Of a stretch of 64,000 bases of DNA, positions 1 through 8,140 are shown piece after piece. A program made the position numbers and the translations under genes. The notes below the pieces were generated by a model. The model did not search any database. It saw nothing but the letters and a program-made list of their open reading frames with translations, and was not told the DNA's origin. Position 1 is the stretch's first letter. The number at the start of each line of letters is the position of its first letter. This DNA comes from Streptomyces ficellus (GTDB lineage: Bacteria > Actinomycetota > Actinomycetes > Streptomycetales > Streptomycetaceae): contig NZ_JAUEPL010000027.1 in assembly GCF_030406405.1 (NCBI RefSeq), positions 26,850-90,849 on the forward strand, written 5' to 3'.

Positions 1-1765
1 TGTTGTTGCCGCCCTGCGTGCGCCCCATCTCGTCGCCCGCGACCAGCATCGGCACACCCGTCGACAGCAGCAGCGTGGTGAGCAGGTTACGGACCTGACG
101 GCGGCGCAGCGCGTTGATCGCCGCATCCTCGGTCTCGCCCTCGGCGCCGCAGTTCCACGACCGGTTGTCGTTGGTGCCGTCCCGGTTGCCCTCCCCATTG
201 GCCGCGTTGTGCTTGCGCTCGTAGGAGACGAGGTCGCGCAGCGTGAAGCCGTCATGGGCGGTGATGAAGTTGATCGACGCGTACGGGCGCCGCCCGCCCC
301 ACGCGTACAGGTCGCTGGACCCGGACAGCCGGTAGCCCATTTCCCGTACGTCGGGCAGGGCGCCGCGCCAGAAGTCCCGCACCGCGTCCCGGTAGCGGTC
401 GTTCCACTCCGTCCACAGCGGCGGGAAGGCCCCCACCTGGTAGCCGCCGGTGCCGACGTCCCACGGCTCGGCGATCAGCTTCACCCGCCGCAGCACCGGG
501 TCCTGGGCGATGGTCGCGAGGAACGGAGAGAGCATGTCGACGTCGTGCATGGAGCGGGCGAGCGCCGCCGCCAGGTCGAAGCGGAACCCGTCGACGCCCA
601 TCTCGGTGACCCAGTAGCGCAGCGAGTCCGTGATCAGGCGCAGGACGTGCGGCTGGACGACATGCAGGGTGTTGCCGCAGCCCGTGTAGTCGGCGTACCG
701 GCGGGCGTCGGCCTGGAGCCGGTAGTAGCCGCGGTTGTCGATGCCGCGCAGCGACAGCATCGGCCCCAGCTCGCTCGCCTCGGCCGTGTGGTTGTAGACC
801 ACGTCGAGGATGACCTCGATGCCGGCCGCGTGCAGCGCCTTCACCATCCGCTTGAACTCACCGACCTGCTGCCCGGTCGTGCCGGACGCGCTGTAGGCGG
901 CGTGCGGCGCGAAATAGCCGATGGAGTTGTAGCCCCAGTAGTTCTTCAGCCCCCGCCGCAGCAGATGATCCTCGTGGGCGAACTGGTGGACGGGGAGCAG
1001 CTCGACGGCGGTCACCCCGAGCCCCACCAGGTGCTCGATCGCGGCCGGGTGCGCCAGCCCCGCGTAGGTACCCCGCAGCTCCTCCGGGATCCCCGGGTGG
1101 CGCTTGGTGAAGCCGCGTACGTGCATCTCGTAGATGACCGAGTCGGCCCACGGCGTCTTGGGCCGCCGGTCGTCCGCCCAGTCGTCGTCATCGTGGACGA
1201 CGACGCCCTTGGGCACGTACGGCGCGGAGTCCCGGTCGTCGCGCACCGTGTCGGCGACGTGCTGGTCGGGCCAGTCGCGGACGTGCCCGTACACCTCGGG
1301 CGGCAGCTCGAACTCTCCGTCCACCGCCCGCGCGTAGGGGTCCAGCAGCAGCTTCGCCGGGTTCCAGCGGGCACCCGTCCACGGGTCCCACCGGCCGTGC
1401 ACCCGGTAGCCGTACCGCTGCCCGGGCCGCACGCCCGGCACGAAGCCGTGCCAGATCTCATGCGTCAGCTCGGTCAGCGGCAACCGCGTCTCGGTGCCGC
1501 CCTCGTCGAAGAGGCACAGCTCGACGGCCTCGGCCCCGCCCGCCCACAGCGCGAAGTTCGTTCCGGCCGCCCCGCCGGGCCCGGCCCGGAACCGGGCACC
1601 CAGGGGGGTGGGCGCCCCCGGCCACACCGGTGGGGCGGGCGTGTCGGGGCCCTGGGGGAGCCCGTTCAGCCCATGGCGCCGCGCCCCGGCGGGGGCCGAC
1701 CTCCCGTCCAGCAGTGCGTCACCCACCGCACGCTGCACTGCCTGCTGTTCGGCTGCGCTCGACAC
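1..1765 (-). CDS. glgX: Glycogen debranching enzyme GlgX (C-terminus cut by window edge)
   Basis: This is a GH13 alpha-1,6-glucosidase acting on (limit-dextrin) glycogen branches in the cytoplasm. About 588 residues are visible of a family that usually runs to about 700, so only the C-terminus is missing. An N-terminal CBM48-like domain (around residues 40-140, containing GTNFALW) precedes the GH13 barrel, in which I can read DVVYNHTAE, the nucleophile segment DGFRFDLA (Asp397), the acid/base segment LIAEPWDVG and the FITAHDGFTL region. I chose the GTG at 1765 because GGGAGG lies about 7 nt before it. It is transcribed away from the L,D-transpeptidase pair, and the two share a 170-bp upstream gap. 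The family assignment is secure. Separation from TreX-type isoamylases rests on overall resemblance only. Confidence 0.93.
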   Translation of the reverse strand, partial: MSSAAEQQAVQRAVGDALLDGRSAPAGARRHGLNGLPQGPDTPAPPVWPGAPTPLGARFRAGPGGAAGTNFALWAGGAEAVELCLFDEGGTETRLPLTELTHEIWHGFVPGVRPGQRYGYRVHGRWDPWTGARWNPAKLLLDPYARAVDGEFELPPEVYGHVRDWPDQHVADTVRDDRDSAPYVPKGVVVHDDDDWADDRRPKTPWADSVIYEMHVRGFTKRHPGIPEELRGTYAGLAHPAAIEHLVGLGVTAVELLPVHQFAHEDHLLRRGLKNYWGYNSIGYFAPHAAYSASGTTGQQVGEFKRMVKALHAAGIEVILDVVYNHTAEASELGPMLSLRGIDNRGYYRLQADARRYADYTGCGNTLHVVQPHVLRLITDSLRYWVTEMGVDGFRFDLAAALARSMHDVDMLSPFLATIAQDPVLRRVKLIAEPWDVGTGGYQVGAFPPLWTEWNDRYRDAVRDFWRGALPDVREMGYRLSGSSDLYAWGGRRPYASINFITAHDGFTLRDLVSYERKHNAANGEGNRDGTNDNRSWNCGAEGETEDAAINALRRRQVRNLLTTLLLSTGVPMLVAGDEMGRTQGGNN

Positions 1766-1934
1766 CTGCCGGCCTCCCGCGGCTCGTCCGGCTCCATGGA
1801 CCCAAGGGCGGGACGCACGGCGTCCCGGCCGTGGTCCCGCACTAGGTCCTCCACCTGTTCTGCCCGGACTGCCCGCCTCCCAACATGACCCGTACTCACG
1901 TTTCCCCTGGAGGGGCGCACTCGTTGATCGCGTC

Positions 1935-3170
1935 GTGAGACACGTACTCAAGCGGGCAGGGCTCGGCATGGCCGCTGCCGCGACATGGGCAGGGCTGGTG
2001 GCGGCGCTGGCCGGATGCACCGGCGACGGCGGTCTGGACCTCGGCATCGGCGGCAAGGGGGGCTCGTCCGGGGACACGATCCGGGTGGTGCCGGAGGACG
2101 GGGCGAAGGGGGTGGCTCCGGACGACCCGCTGGAGGTGCGGGTGCCCAGCGGGCGGCTGGAGCGCGTCACGGTGAGGAAGGTCGAGGACGCGCAGCCCGC
2201 CGAGGTGGCGGGGGCGGTCTCCGAGGACGGTCTGCGCTGGCGGCCCGCGGCCGGTACGCGGCTCGCGCTGGCCGCCAAGTACAGCGTGGACGCGGTGGCC
2301 CTGGACGGCCACGGACGCCGCTCGGCCCGGCACACCACGTTCACCACCGCGGTCCCCGAGCACCGCTTCATCGGCTACTTCAAGCCGGAGAACCGCTCCA
2401 CCGTGGGCACCGGCATGATCGTCTCGTTCGGCTTCAGCCGGCCGATCGAGAACCGCGCGGCCGTCGAGCGCGCCATCCGCGTCACCGCCCGGCCGCCGGT
2501 GGAGGTGGTGGGCCACTGGTTCGGCAAGGAGCGGCTGGACTTCCGGCCGCGCGAGCTGTGGAAGCCGGGCACCCAGGTCACCGTCGACCTGCGACTGCGC
2601 GATGTGGAGGCGGCGCCGGGGGTGTACGGCATCCAGCACAAGACGGTCGGCTTCACGGTCGGCCGCTCGCAGGTCTCCCTGGTGGACGCGGAGAAGCACA
2701 CCATGGAGGTACGGCGCGACGGCAGGCTCCTGGCCACACTGCCCATCACGGCGGGGGCGCCCAAGACCACCACGTACAACGGGAAGATGGTGGTCACCGA
2801 GTTGTTCGACGTGACGCGGATGAACGGCGCCACCGTGGGCTTCAAGAAGAAGGACGGCAAGGGCGAGTACGACATCAAGGACGTTCCGCACGCGATGCGG
2901 CTGACGGAGTCGGGGACGTTCCTGCACGGCAACTACTGGGCGCCGGCTTCGGCGTTCGGCTCGGCCAACGTCAGCCACGGGTGCGTGGGGCTGCGCGATG
3001 TGAAGGGCGGCAGCGCGGCGGCGCCGGCGGGCTGGTTCTTCGACCGCACGCTGATCGGGGACGTCGTGGAAGTGGTCAACTCACGTGACCGGAAGGTCGC
3101 TCCCGACAACGGCCTGGGCGGCTGGAACATGGACTGGAGGCGGTGGAAGGCCGGTTCCGCCCTGCGCTGA
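1935..3170 (+). CDS. L,D-transpeptidase lipoprotein (first of a tandem pair)
   Basis: This predicted 411-residue secreted lipoprotein should make 3-3 peptidoglycan cross-links outside the membrane. The signal peptide ends in lipobox ALAGC with the lipidated Cys28. Two Ig-like domains follow (roughly residues 45-150 and 150-240), then a YkuD domain with HGNYW and the catalytic SHGCVGLRD motif (nucleophile Cys350). This architecture matches LdtMt2-type enzymes of actinobacteria. The GTG at 1935 is the start that gives an intact signal peptide; the nearest purine-rich stretch (GGAGGGG at 1909-1915) is about 20 nt away, so initiation is not strongly supported by a ribosome binding site. The next gene is a paralogue 182 bp downstream. 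Compared with it, this copy carries a short lysine/glycine insertion (KKDGKG) before the GEYDIKDVPH segment. Confidence 0.9.
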   Translation: MRHVLKRAGLGMAAAATWAGLVAALAGCTGDGGLDLGIGGKGGSSGDTIRVVPEDGAKGVAPDDPLEVRVPSGRLERVTVRKVEDAQPAEVAGAVSEDGLRWRPAAGTRLALAAKYSVDAVALDGHGRRSARHTTFTTAVPEHRFIGYFKPENRSTVGTGMIVSFGFSRPIENRAAVERAIRVTARPPVEVVGHWFGKERLDFRPRELWKPGTQVTVDLRLRDVEAAPGVYGIQHKTVGFTVGRSQVSLVDAEKHTMEVRRDGRLLATLPITAGAPKTTTYNGKMVVTELFDVTRMNGATVGFKKKDGKGEYDIKDVPHAMRLTESGTFLHGNYWAPASAFGSANVSHGCVGLRDVKGGSAAAPAGWFFDRTLIGDVVEVVNSRDRKVAPDNGLGGWNMDWRRWKAGSALR

Positions 3171-3219
3171 CCTCGCCACCCCCGCCGGCCGGGCGTGGCG
3201 CGCCCCCGTTCTGGACAAC

Positions 3220-3248
3220 TTGGGACTGAACGGTGACATTCGTAGGTG
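3220..3248 (+). promoter_or_regulatory. Candidate promoter of the second L,D-transpeptidase gene
   Basis: A TTGGGA hexamer (3220-3225), a 17-bp spacer and TAGGTG (3243-3248) lie about 105 bp before the GTG at 3353. The spacing fits a housekeeping-type actinobacterial promoter. The match is by eye, and a second AT-rich stretch (ATTATCTAT, about 3270-3278) is an alternative -10 region. Confidence 0.35.
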
Positions 3249-3352
3249 CTGGGCCGCGCCTGCGGTGTGATTATCTATCGCGGTGCGTGCGAGTGGGCGC
3301 GCGGGGGTGCGGGCCGTGGCGGTGCCAGGCCGTGCGAGGGGAGAACAGCAAA

Positions 3353-4609
3353 GTGAACGTGCAGCCGATATCGGGTGCATCGGCCGGGGCGACTGGCAGG
3401 CGCGGGGGCGGGGCCGGCAAGGGTCTGCCGGCCCTGGTACTGGGGGCGTTGCTGCTGCTGGTGACGGCGTGCGGGGGACCGGGCCCGGCCGGCGGCGGCA
3501 AGGGCGGGGGCAAGGAGCGCGACGGCGGGACGGTGGAGAACGCGGCCTCGCAGGCCGTCGTGACCATCCTTCCCAAGGACGGCGCCGCGTCGGTCCCGAC
3601 GAGCGGCGCTCTGAAGATCACCGCCGAGAAGGGCAAGCTGACCGCGGTGACGGTCGCGGACTCCAAGGGCAACCGGGTCGAGGGCAAGATGGCCGCGGAC
3701 GGCACCAGCTGGGAGCCGGTCCGGCACCTGGCGGCCGCCACCAAGTACAAGGTGCACGCGGTCGCCAAGGACGCGGACGGCCGTGAGTCGGCGAAGGACA
3801 CCACCTTCACCACCCTCGTACCGAAGAACACCTTCATCGGCCACTACACGCCGGAGGACGGCTCGACCGTCGGCGTCGGCATGCCGGTCTCCATCAACTT
3901 CACCCGTGGCATCACCAACCCGGAGGCCGTCGAGAAGGCCATCACGGTGACCGCCGAGCCGTCCGTGCGGATCGAGGGCCACTGGTTCGGCAACGACCGC
4001 CTCGACTTCCGCCCCGAGAAGTACTGGGCCCCCGGGACGAAGGTCACGGTGCGGCTCAACCTGGACGGCGTCGAGGGCCGCCCCGGGGTGTACGGCAAGC
4101 AGGCCAAGACGGTGACGTTCACCATCGGCCGCAGCCAGGTCTCCACGGTGGACGCGAGCGCGAAGACGATGAAGGTCGTCCGGAACGGCAAGCTGATCAA
4201 GACCATCCCGATCACCGCGGGCGCCCCGTCCACGACCACGTACAACGGCCAGATGGTCATCAGCGAGAAGTACGAGGTCACGCGGATGAACGGCGCCACG
4301 GTCGGCTTCGGCGGCGAGTACGACATCAAGGACGTGCCGCACGCGATGCGCCTGTCCACCTCCGGCACCTTCGTGCACGGCAACTACTGGGCCTCCAGGG
4401 ACACCTTCGGCTCGGCCAACGTCAGCCACGGGTGCGTGGGGCTGCGCGATGTGCGCGGCGCGTACGACGACTCCACCCCGGCGGCCTGGTTCTTCAACAA
4501 CTCGATCATCGGTGACGTGGTGATCGTGAAGAACTCCAAGGACAAGCAGATCCAGCCGGACAACGGCCTGAACGGCTGGAACATGCCCTGGTCGGAGTGG
4601 ATCAAGTAA
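3353..4609 (+). CDS. L,D-transpeptidase lipoprotein (second of a tandem pair)
   Basis: This 418-residue paralogue of the preceding gene has the same plan: signal peptide ending in VTAC (lipidated Cys40), two Ig-like domains, then a YkuD domain with HGNYW and SHGCVGLRD (catalytic Cys361). The GTG at 3353 follows GAGGGGAG at good spacing; upstream in-frame codons lack coding character. Its role should be 3-3 peptidoglycan cross-linking at the cell surface. A 48-bp block around the active site (4406-4453) is identical in DNA to 2955-3002 in the first copy, although the proteins differ widely elsewhere, which suggests recent gene conversion. A hairpin at 4625-4663 follows the stop. Confidence 0.92.
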   Translation: MNVQPISGASAGATGRRGGGAGKGLPALVLGALLLLVTACGGPGPAGGGKGGGKERDGGTVENAASQAVVTILPKDGAASVPTSGALKITAEKGKLTAVTVADSKGNRVEGKMAADGTSWEPVRHLAAATKYKVHAVAKDADGRESAKDTTFTTLVPKNTFIGHYTPEDGSTVGVGMPVSINFTRGITNPEAVEKAITVTAEPSVRIEGHWFGNDRLDFRPEKYWAPGTKVTVRLNLDGVEGRPGVYGKQAKTVTFTIGRSQVSTVDASAKTMKVVRNGKLIKTIPITAGAPSTTTYNGQMVISEKYEVTRMNGATVGFGGEYDIKDVPHAMRLSTSGTFVHGNYWASRDTFGSANVSHGCVGLRDVRGAYDDSTPAAWFFNNSIIGDVVIVKNSKDKQIQPDNGLNGWNMPWSEWIK

Positions 4610-4624
4610 CACGGTGAGCTGTGC

Positions 4625-4663
4625 GGGCCCAGTGCTGTCGTGGTGAGGGACGGCACCGGGCCC
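4625..4663 (+). terminator. Hairpin terminator after the L,D-transpeptidase genes
   Basis: A 15-bp stem (4625-4639 with 4649-4663; one A-C mismatch and one G-U pair) closes a 9-nt loop 16 bp after the stop codon. No T-run follows, as is usual for Streptomyces terminators. Confidence 0.65.
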
Positions 4664-4711
4664 CTCGTCATGCCGTGCTCCGTGGGGCAGACCCCCCAGA
4701 CCCGCCACGGC

Positions 4712-4717
4712 TAACCT
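4712..4717 (+). promoter_or_regulatory. Candidate -10 element of the enoyl-CoA hydratase gene
   Basis: TAACCT lies 7 nt before the ATG at 4725, and there is no ribosome binding site in between. The arrangement is the one seen for leaderless Streptomyces transcripts. No good -35 element is visible. Confidence 0.4.
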
Positions 4718-4724
4718 GCCCTGC

Positions 4725-5492
4725 ATGACAGTCACTCTCGAAGTCTCCGAAGGCGTCGGCACCATCCGTCTGGACCGCCCGCCGATGAACGCGCTGGACA
4801 TCGCCACCCAGGACCGGCTGCGCGAGCTCGCCGAGGAGGCGGGGCGCCGGGACGACGTCCGTGCCGTGGTGCTGTACGGCGGCGAGAAGGTGTTCGCGGC
4901 CGGCGCGGACATCAAGGAGATGCAGGCCATGGACCACGCGGCCATGGTGCTGCGCTCCAAGGCCCTCCAGGACTCGTTCACCGCCGTGGCCCGGATCCCC
5001 AAGCCCGTCGTCGCCGCCGTCACCGGGTACGCGCTGGGCGGCGGCTGCGAGCTGGCGCTGTGCGCCGACTTCCGTATCGCCGGTGACAACGCGAAGCTGG
5101 GTCAGCCGGAGATCCTGCTCGGGCTCATCCCGGGCGCGGGCGGTACACAGCGCCTGGCCCGTCTCGTCGGCCCGTCCAAGGCCAAGGACCTGATTTTCAC
5201 CGGGCGTCATGTGAGGGCCGACGAGGCCCTGGCGATCGGGCTGGTCGACCGCGTCGTACCGGCGGCCGCGGTGTACGAGCAGGCGCACGCGTGGGCCGCG
5301 AAGCTGGCCCAGGGACCGGCGCTGGCGCTGCGCGCGGCCAAGGAGTCCATCGACGCGGGCCTGGAGACGGACATCGACACGGGCCTGACCGTCGAACGCA
5401 ACTGGTTCGCGGGGCTGTTCGCGACGGAAGACCGGGAGCGCGGGATGCGCAGCTTCGTGGAGGAGGGCCCCGGCAAGGCCAAGTTCCTGTAA
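4725..5492 (+). CDS. Enoyl-CoA hydratase/isomerase family protein
   Basis: This 255-residue crotonase-fold protein should hydrate trans-2-enoyl-CoA in fatty-acid beta-oxidation or a related acyl-CoA pathway. The oxyanion-hole segments AAGADIKEM and GYALGGGCELAL are present, as are both catalytic-type glutamates (in GGCELAL and in QPEILLGLIPGAGGT). Length is typical for a stand-alone hydratase. The start has no clear Shine-Dalgarno sequence; instead TAACCT (4712-4717) sits 7 nt before the ATG, which suggests a leaderless transcript. It stands alone between two hairpins. The exact acyl-CoA substrate cannot be told from sequence. Confidence 0.9.
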   Translation: MTVTLEVSEGVGTIRLDRPPMNALDIATQDRLRELAEEAGRRDDVRAVVLYGGEKVFAAGADIKEMQAMDHAAMVLRSKALQDSFTAVARIPKPVVAAVTGYALGGGCELALCADFRIAGDNAKLGQPEILLGLIPGAGGTQRLARLVGPSKAKDLIFTGRHVRADEALAIGLVDRVVPAAAVYEQAHAWAAKLAQGPALALRAAKESIDAGLETDIDTGLTVERNWFAGLFATEDRERGMRSFVEEGPGKAKFL

Positions 5493-5723
5493 GCGAAAGC
5501 GAGTTGTCAGCCGTACGGGTGGTTTAGCGGGGCCTTAAGGGTGCCTTAAGCGCGTCATCTCCGCATGCCGCGGCGGGCTTTGACGGGCCCCGCTTTGCCG
5601 CAGGTCAGCCGGGATTTCATGGATTCCTTCTGCCAGCGGCATATGTCGGGTGGTGTCCCCGGAATGGTTCATTCCGGGGCATCGATTCACCCGGAACGGC
5701 CACACGGAGGCCGCCGGGCGGCC

Positions 5724-6239
5724 ATGATGGTGGGCATGGCGGGGCTGGAAGGTGCAGAGCAACCACGGCAGCGCGGCGGCGCTACCGCCGCGCGGTGGGT
5801 ACCGGCCGCGGATGACGAGCAGGCGCTCAAGGCGCTCGAACTGTTCGGCAACCCGACGGAGAGCGAGGTGCGGCTGCCGTCCCTTCCGGAGTCCGCCGCG
5901 ACCGCCCGCCGGCTCACCCAGTGCGTCGTCCTCCGTCAGTGGGCGCTCACCCCGCAGATCGCCGAGCACGCGATCCTGCTCGTCTCCGAACTCGTCGGCA
6001 ACGCCGTCCGGCACACCGGGGCGCGGGTCTTCGGGCTGCGCATGGTGCGCCGCCGGGGGTGGATCCGCGTCGAGGTGCGTGACCCGTCGCGGGGGCTGCC
6101 CTGTCTGATGCCGGTGCACGAGCTGGACACCAGTGGGCGGGGGCTCTTCCTCGTCGACAAGCTGTCCGACCGGTGGGGGGTCGACCTGCTGCCGCGCGGC
6201 AAGACCACGTGGTTCGAAATGCGTGTGTCCGACCGCTGA
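5724..6239 (+). CDS. RsbW-like anti-sigma factor / HATPase_c serine kinase
   Basis: This 171-residue protein carries one GHKL (HATPase_c) ATP-binding domain of the short, stand-alone type that usually acts as an anti-sigma factor or regulatory kinase in actinobacteria. The N-box reads SELVGNAVRH (Asn93 as Mg-ATP ligand), followed by a G1-like VRDPSRGLP segment and a G2-like GRGLFLVDKL. The frame stays open upstream to 5565, so the start is uncertain. I chose the ATG at 5724 because GGAGG (5706-5710) precedes it and because the conserved domain needs nothing further upstream; 5727 and 5736 are alternatives. No cognate sigma factor or anti-anti-sigma gene lies nearby, so its partner is unknown. 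A perfect 11-bp-stem terminator follows. Confidence 0.88.
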   Translation: MMVGMAGLEGAEQPRQRGGATAARWVPAADDEQALKALELFGNPTESEVRLPSLPESAATARRLTQCVVLRQWALTPQIAEHAILLVSELVGNAVRHTGARVFGLRMVRRRGWIRVEVRDPSRGLPCLMPVHELDTSGRGLFLVDKLSDRWGVDLLPRGKTTWFEMRVSDR

Positions 6240-6255
6240 CACCGCTCCGGAAACG

Positions 6256-6299
6256 CGGAAGCCCCCTCGCGCCGTGATGCGGCGCCGTGGGGGCTTCCG
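6256..6299 (+). terminator. Terminator after the anti-sigma factor gene
   Basis: A perfect 11-bp outer stem (6256-6266 with 6289-6299) plus an inner GC-rich stem lies 16 bp past the stop codon. Confidence 0.75.
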
Positions 6300-6613
6300 T
6301 GTGGAGCGCACCGTGGACGTTGGGGGTGTATCCACGGGCGCGGAACGACCTGGCCCGGGTCAATGGGGGTCGTGCCATCGACTATGGCAGACGGGCGGCC
6401 TTGCCACCAAAAGACCAAACCGGGATGAAAATCAGCAAATCGGGTCAGTCGGTAAATGGATCGTAGGTGAGCTGGCTCATGGACCTCGTAAAGCATGAAT
6501 AACTATGGGATTCGATGGTTGATTCATCGCCCGTATGGCGTGGCAGCGGGGGGCTGGGCGCCGGTCGGCCAGGCGGACCGCACCCCTTACGCCCCTTAAA
6601 TGGGCGCGTGACG
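6300..6613. other. AT-richer intergenic region before the YVTN lipoprotein gene
   Basis: No gene is supported here. The part from about 6400 to 6530 is clearly less GC-rich than its surroundings and contains near-repeats such as GATTCGATGG / GATTCATCG. It probably holds the promoter and operators of the downstream gene. I see no convincing -35/-10 pair. Confidence 0.5.
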
Positions 6614-7792
6614 ATGCTGCATCTGACGAAGCGATCGAAGAGCCTGCTCGCGGCCGCCCTGCTCGCGGCCCTCGCCGGGTGCGGCGGCGCCGGCGAACCG
6701 ACCGGGCCGGGCGCCTCGCGGTCCGCCGCGCCCGTCGCCGTACCCGGGAAGACGGCCCCGGCGGGCCTGCCGGGCATGCCGCCCGTCCTCGACCCCAAGG
6801 ACATCTACGCGGCCGACCGGCCGGGCAAGCTGTCCCCGGTGGTCAAGGGCTTCCCGTCCCGGGTGTACGTCCCCAACACCCTCTCCAACACCGTCTCGGT
6901 CATCGACCCCGCGACGTACAAGGTCATCGAGACCATCCCGGTCGGCGTCCAGCCGCAGCACGTCGTACCCTCCTGGGACCTGAAGACCCTGTGGGTCAAC
7001 AACAACCGGGGCCACACGCTCACCCCCATCGACCCGGCGACCGGGACCAGGGGCAAGGACGTCGAGGTGCACGACCCGTACAACCTGTACTTCACGCCCA
7101 ACGGCAGGTACGCCGTCGTCATGGCCTCCCTCGACCGTGAGCTGGTCTTCCTCGACCCGCACACCATGGAGCGGCGCCACACCGAGCCGGTGACCTGTTA
7201 CGGCGTCAACCACGCCGACTTCTCCGCCGACGGCCGGTACTTCATCGTCAGCTGTGAGTTCTCCGGCGAACTGCTGAAGGTCGACACCGAGCGGATGAAG
7301 GTCGTCGCCCAGCAGAAGCTGCCGTTCCAGGGCGCCATGCCACAGGACGTGAAGCTCTCGCCGGACGGCAAGACCTTCTACATCGCCGACATGATGGCGC
7401 ACGGCATGTGGGTGCTCGACGGCGACCGCTTCACCACCCCCACGCTCCTGCCGACCGGCAAGGGCTGCCACGGCCTGTACGTCTCCCGGGACTCCAGGGA
7501 GATGTACGTCCCCAACCGCGGCGAGGGCTCCATCTCCGTGTTCGACTTCGCCCAGAACAAGCTGACGAAGAAGTGGTGGCTCCCGGACGGCGGCTCCCCG
7601 GACATGGGCGGGGTGTCGGCCGACGGCAAGGTGCTGTGGCTGTCCGGGCGGTACGACTCCGAGGTGTACGCGATCGACACGAGGACCGGCAGGCAACTGG
7701 CCCGCATCCCGGTCGGCGGCGGCCCGCACGGCCTCGCCGTCTACCCGCAGCCGGGCCGCTACTCGCTCGGCCACACCGGAGTGTTCCGCTGA
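6614..7792 (+). CDS. YVTN-repeat beta-propeller lipoprotein
   Basis: This predicted 392-residue exported lipoprotein has a signal peptide ending in LAGC (lipidated Cys23). The mature part is a beta-propeller of YVTN/YncE type, with repeated blades such as RVYVPNTLSNTVSVIDPAT and later VYAIDTRTGRQLARIPVGG. Propellers of this kind usually serve as binding scaffolds, and no catalytic residues can be assigned. The ATG at 6614 gives a standard signal peptide; a GTG at 6608 is a close alternative. Neither has a good ribosome binding site. The next gene, an EF-hand protein, starts 78 bp further on but has its own -10-like sequence. The ligand and partner are not inferable. Confidence 0.85.
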   Translation: MLHLTKRSKSLLAAALLAALAGCGGAGEPTGPGASRSAAPVAVPGKTAPAGLPGMPPVLDPKDIYAADRPGKLSPVVKGFPSRVYVPNTLSNTVSVIDPATYKVIETIPVGVQPQHVVPSWDLKTLWVNNNRGHTLTPIDPATGTRGKDVEVHDPYNLYFTPNGRYAVVMASLDRELVFLDPHTMERRHTEPVTCYGVNHADFSADGRYFIVSCEFSGELLKVDTERMKVVAQQKLPFQGAMPQDVKLSPDGKTFYIADMMAHGMWVLDGDRFTTPTLLPTGKGCHGLYVSRDSREMYVPNRGEGSISVFDFAQNKLTKKWWLPDGGSPDMGGVSADGKVLWLSGRYDSEVYAIDTRTGRQLARIPVGGGPHGLAVYPQPGRYSLGHTGVFR

Positions 7793-7828
7793 CCATGGCC
7801 CCCGGGCCGGTCCCCACCACCCTGCCGA

Positions 7829-7834
7829 TAATCT
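7829..7834 (+). promoter_or_regulatory. Candidate -10 element of the EF-hand gene
   Basis: TAATCT sits 36 bp before the GTG at 7871, leaving room for a short leader with the purine-rich AGAAGGGG ribosome binding site (about 7857-7864). No clear -35 hexamer is seen. Confidence 0.35.
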
Positions 7835-7870
7835 GACCGCCGTCAGTTATGCACCAAGAAGGGGTGGACA

Positions 7871-8086
7871 GTGGCGGACATCGAGTCGGCGCGCAAGGCA
7901 TTCGAGCGGTACGACGTGAACGGGGACGGGCTCATCTCGGCCGCCGAGTACAAGAGCGTCATGGCCCAGTTGGGCGACTTCAACGTCACGGAGACCGTTG
8001 CCCAGGCCGTGATCAACGCCCAGGACGGCAACGGTGACGGCCTGCTCACCTTCGACGAGTTCTGGGCGCACCTCAGCAAGGCGTGA
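7871..8086 (+). CDS. Small EF-hand calcium-binding protein
   Basis: This 71-residue protein consists almost entirely of two EF-hands. The loops read DVNGDGLISAAE and DGNGDGLLTFDE, both with Asp, Asn/Asp, Asp and the closing Glu at the canonical ligand positions, so both should bind Ca2+. It has no signal peptide and should be cytoplasmic. Size and arrangement resemble the small Streptomyces calcium-binding proteins (Cab family; CabD is one of similar length). The GTG at 7871 is set by AGAAGGGG upstream. Its partners are unknown. It converges with sdaA across a hairpin. Confidence 0.9.
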   Translation: MADIESARKAFERYDVNGDGLISAAEYKSVMAQLGDFNVTETVAQAVINAQDGNGDGLLTFDEFWAHLSKA

Positions 8087-8098
8087 CCACCCGGACGA

Positions 8099-8134
8099 AC
8101 GGCGCCGTCGCCCCGCGCGAGGCGGCGGCGCCGT
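8099..8134. terminator. Bidirectional terminator between the EF-hand gene and sdaA
   Basis: A 14-bp stem with one G-U pair (8099-8112 with 8121-8134) and an 8-nt loop lies between the two convergent stop codons, so it can serve both genes. Confidence 0.7.
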
Positions 8135-8140
8135 CGCCCC

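Noticed and set aside
1924..1938. Four-codon ORF (TTG...TGA) overlapping the first L,D-transpeptidase start
   Set aside because: The GGAGGGG upstream suits its spacing, but four codons with a TTG start are too little to claim a leader peptide.
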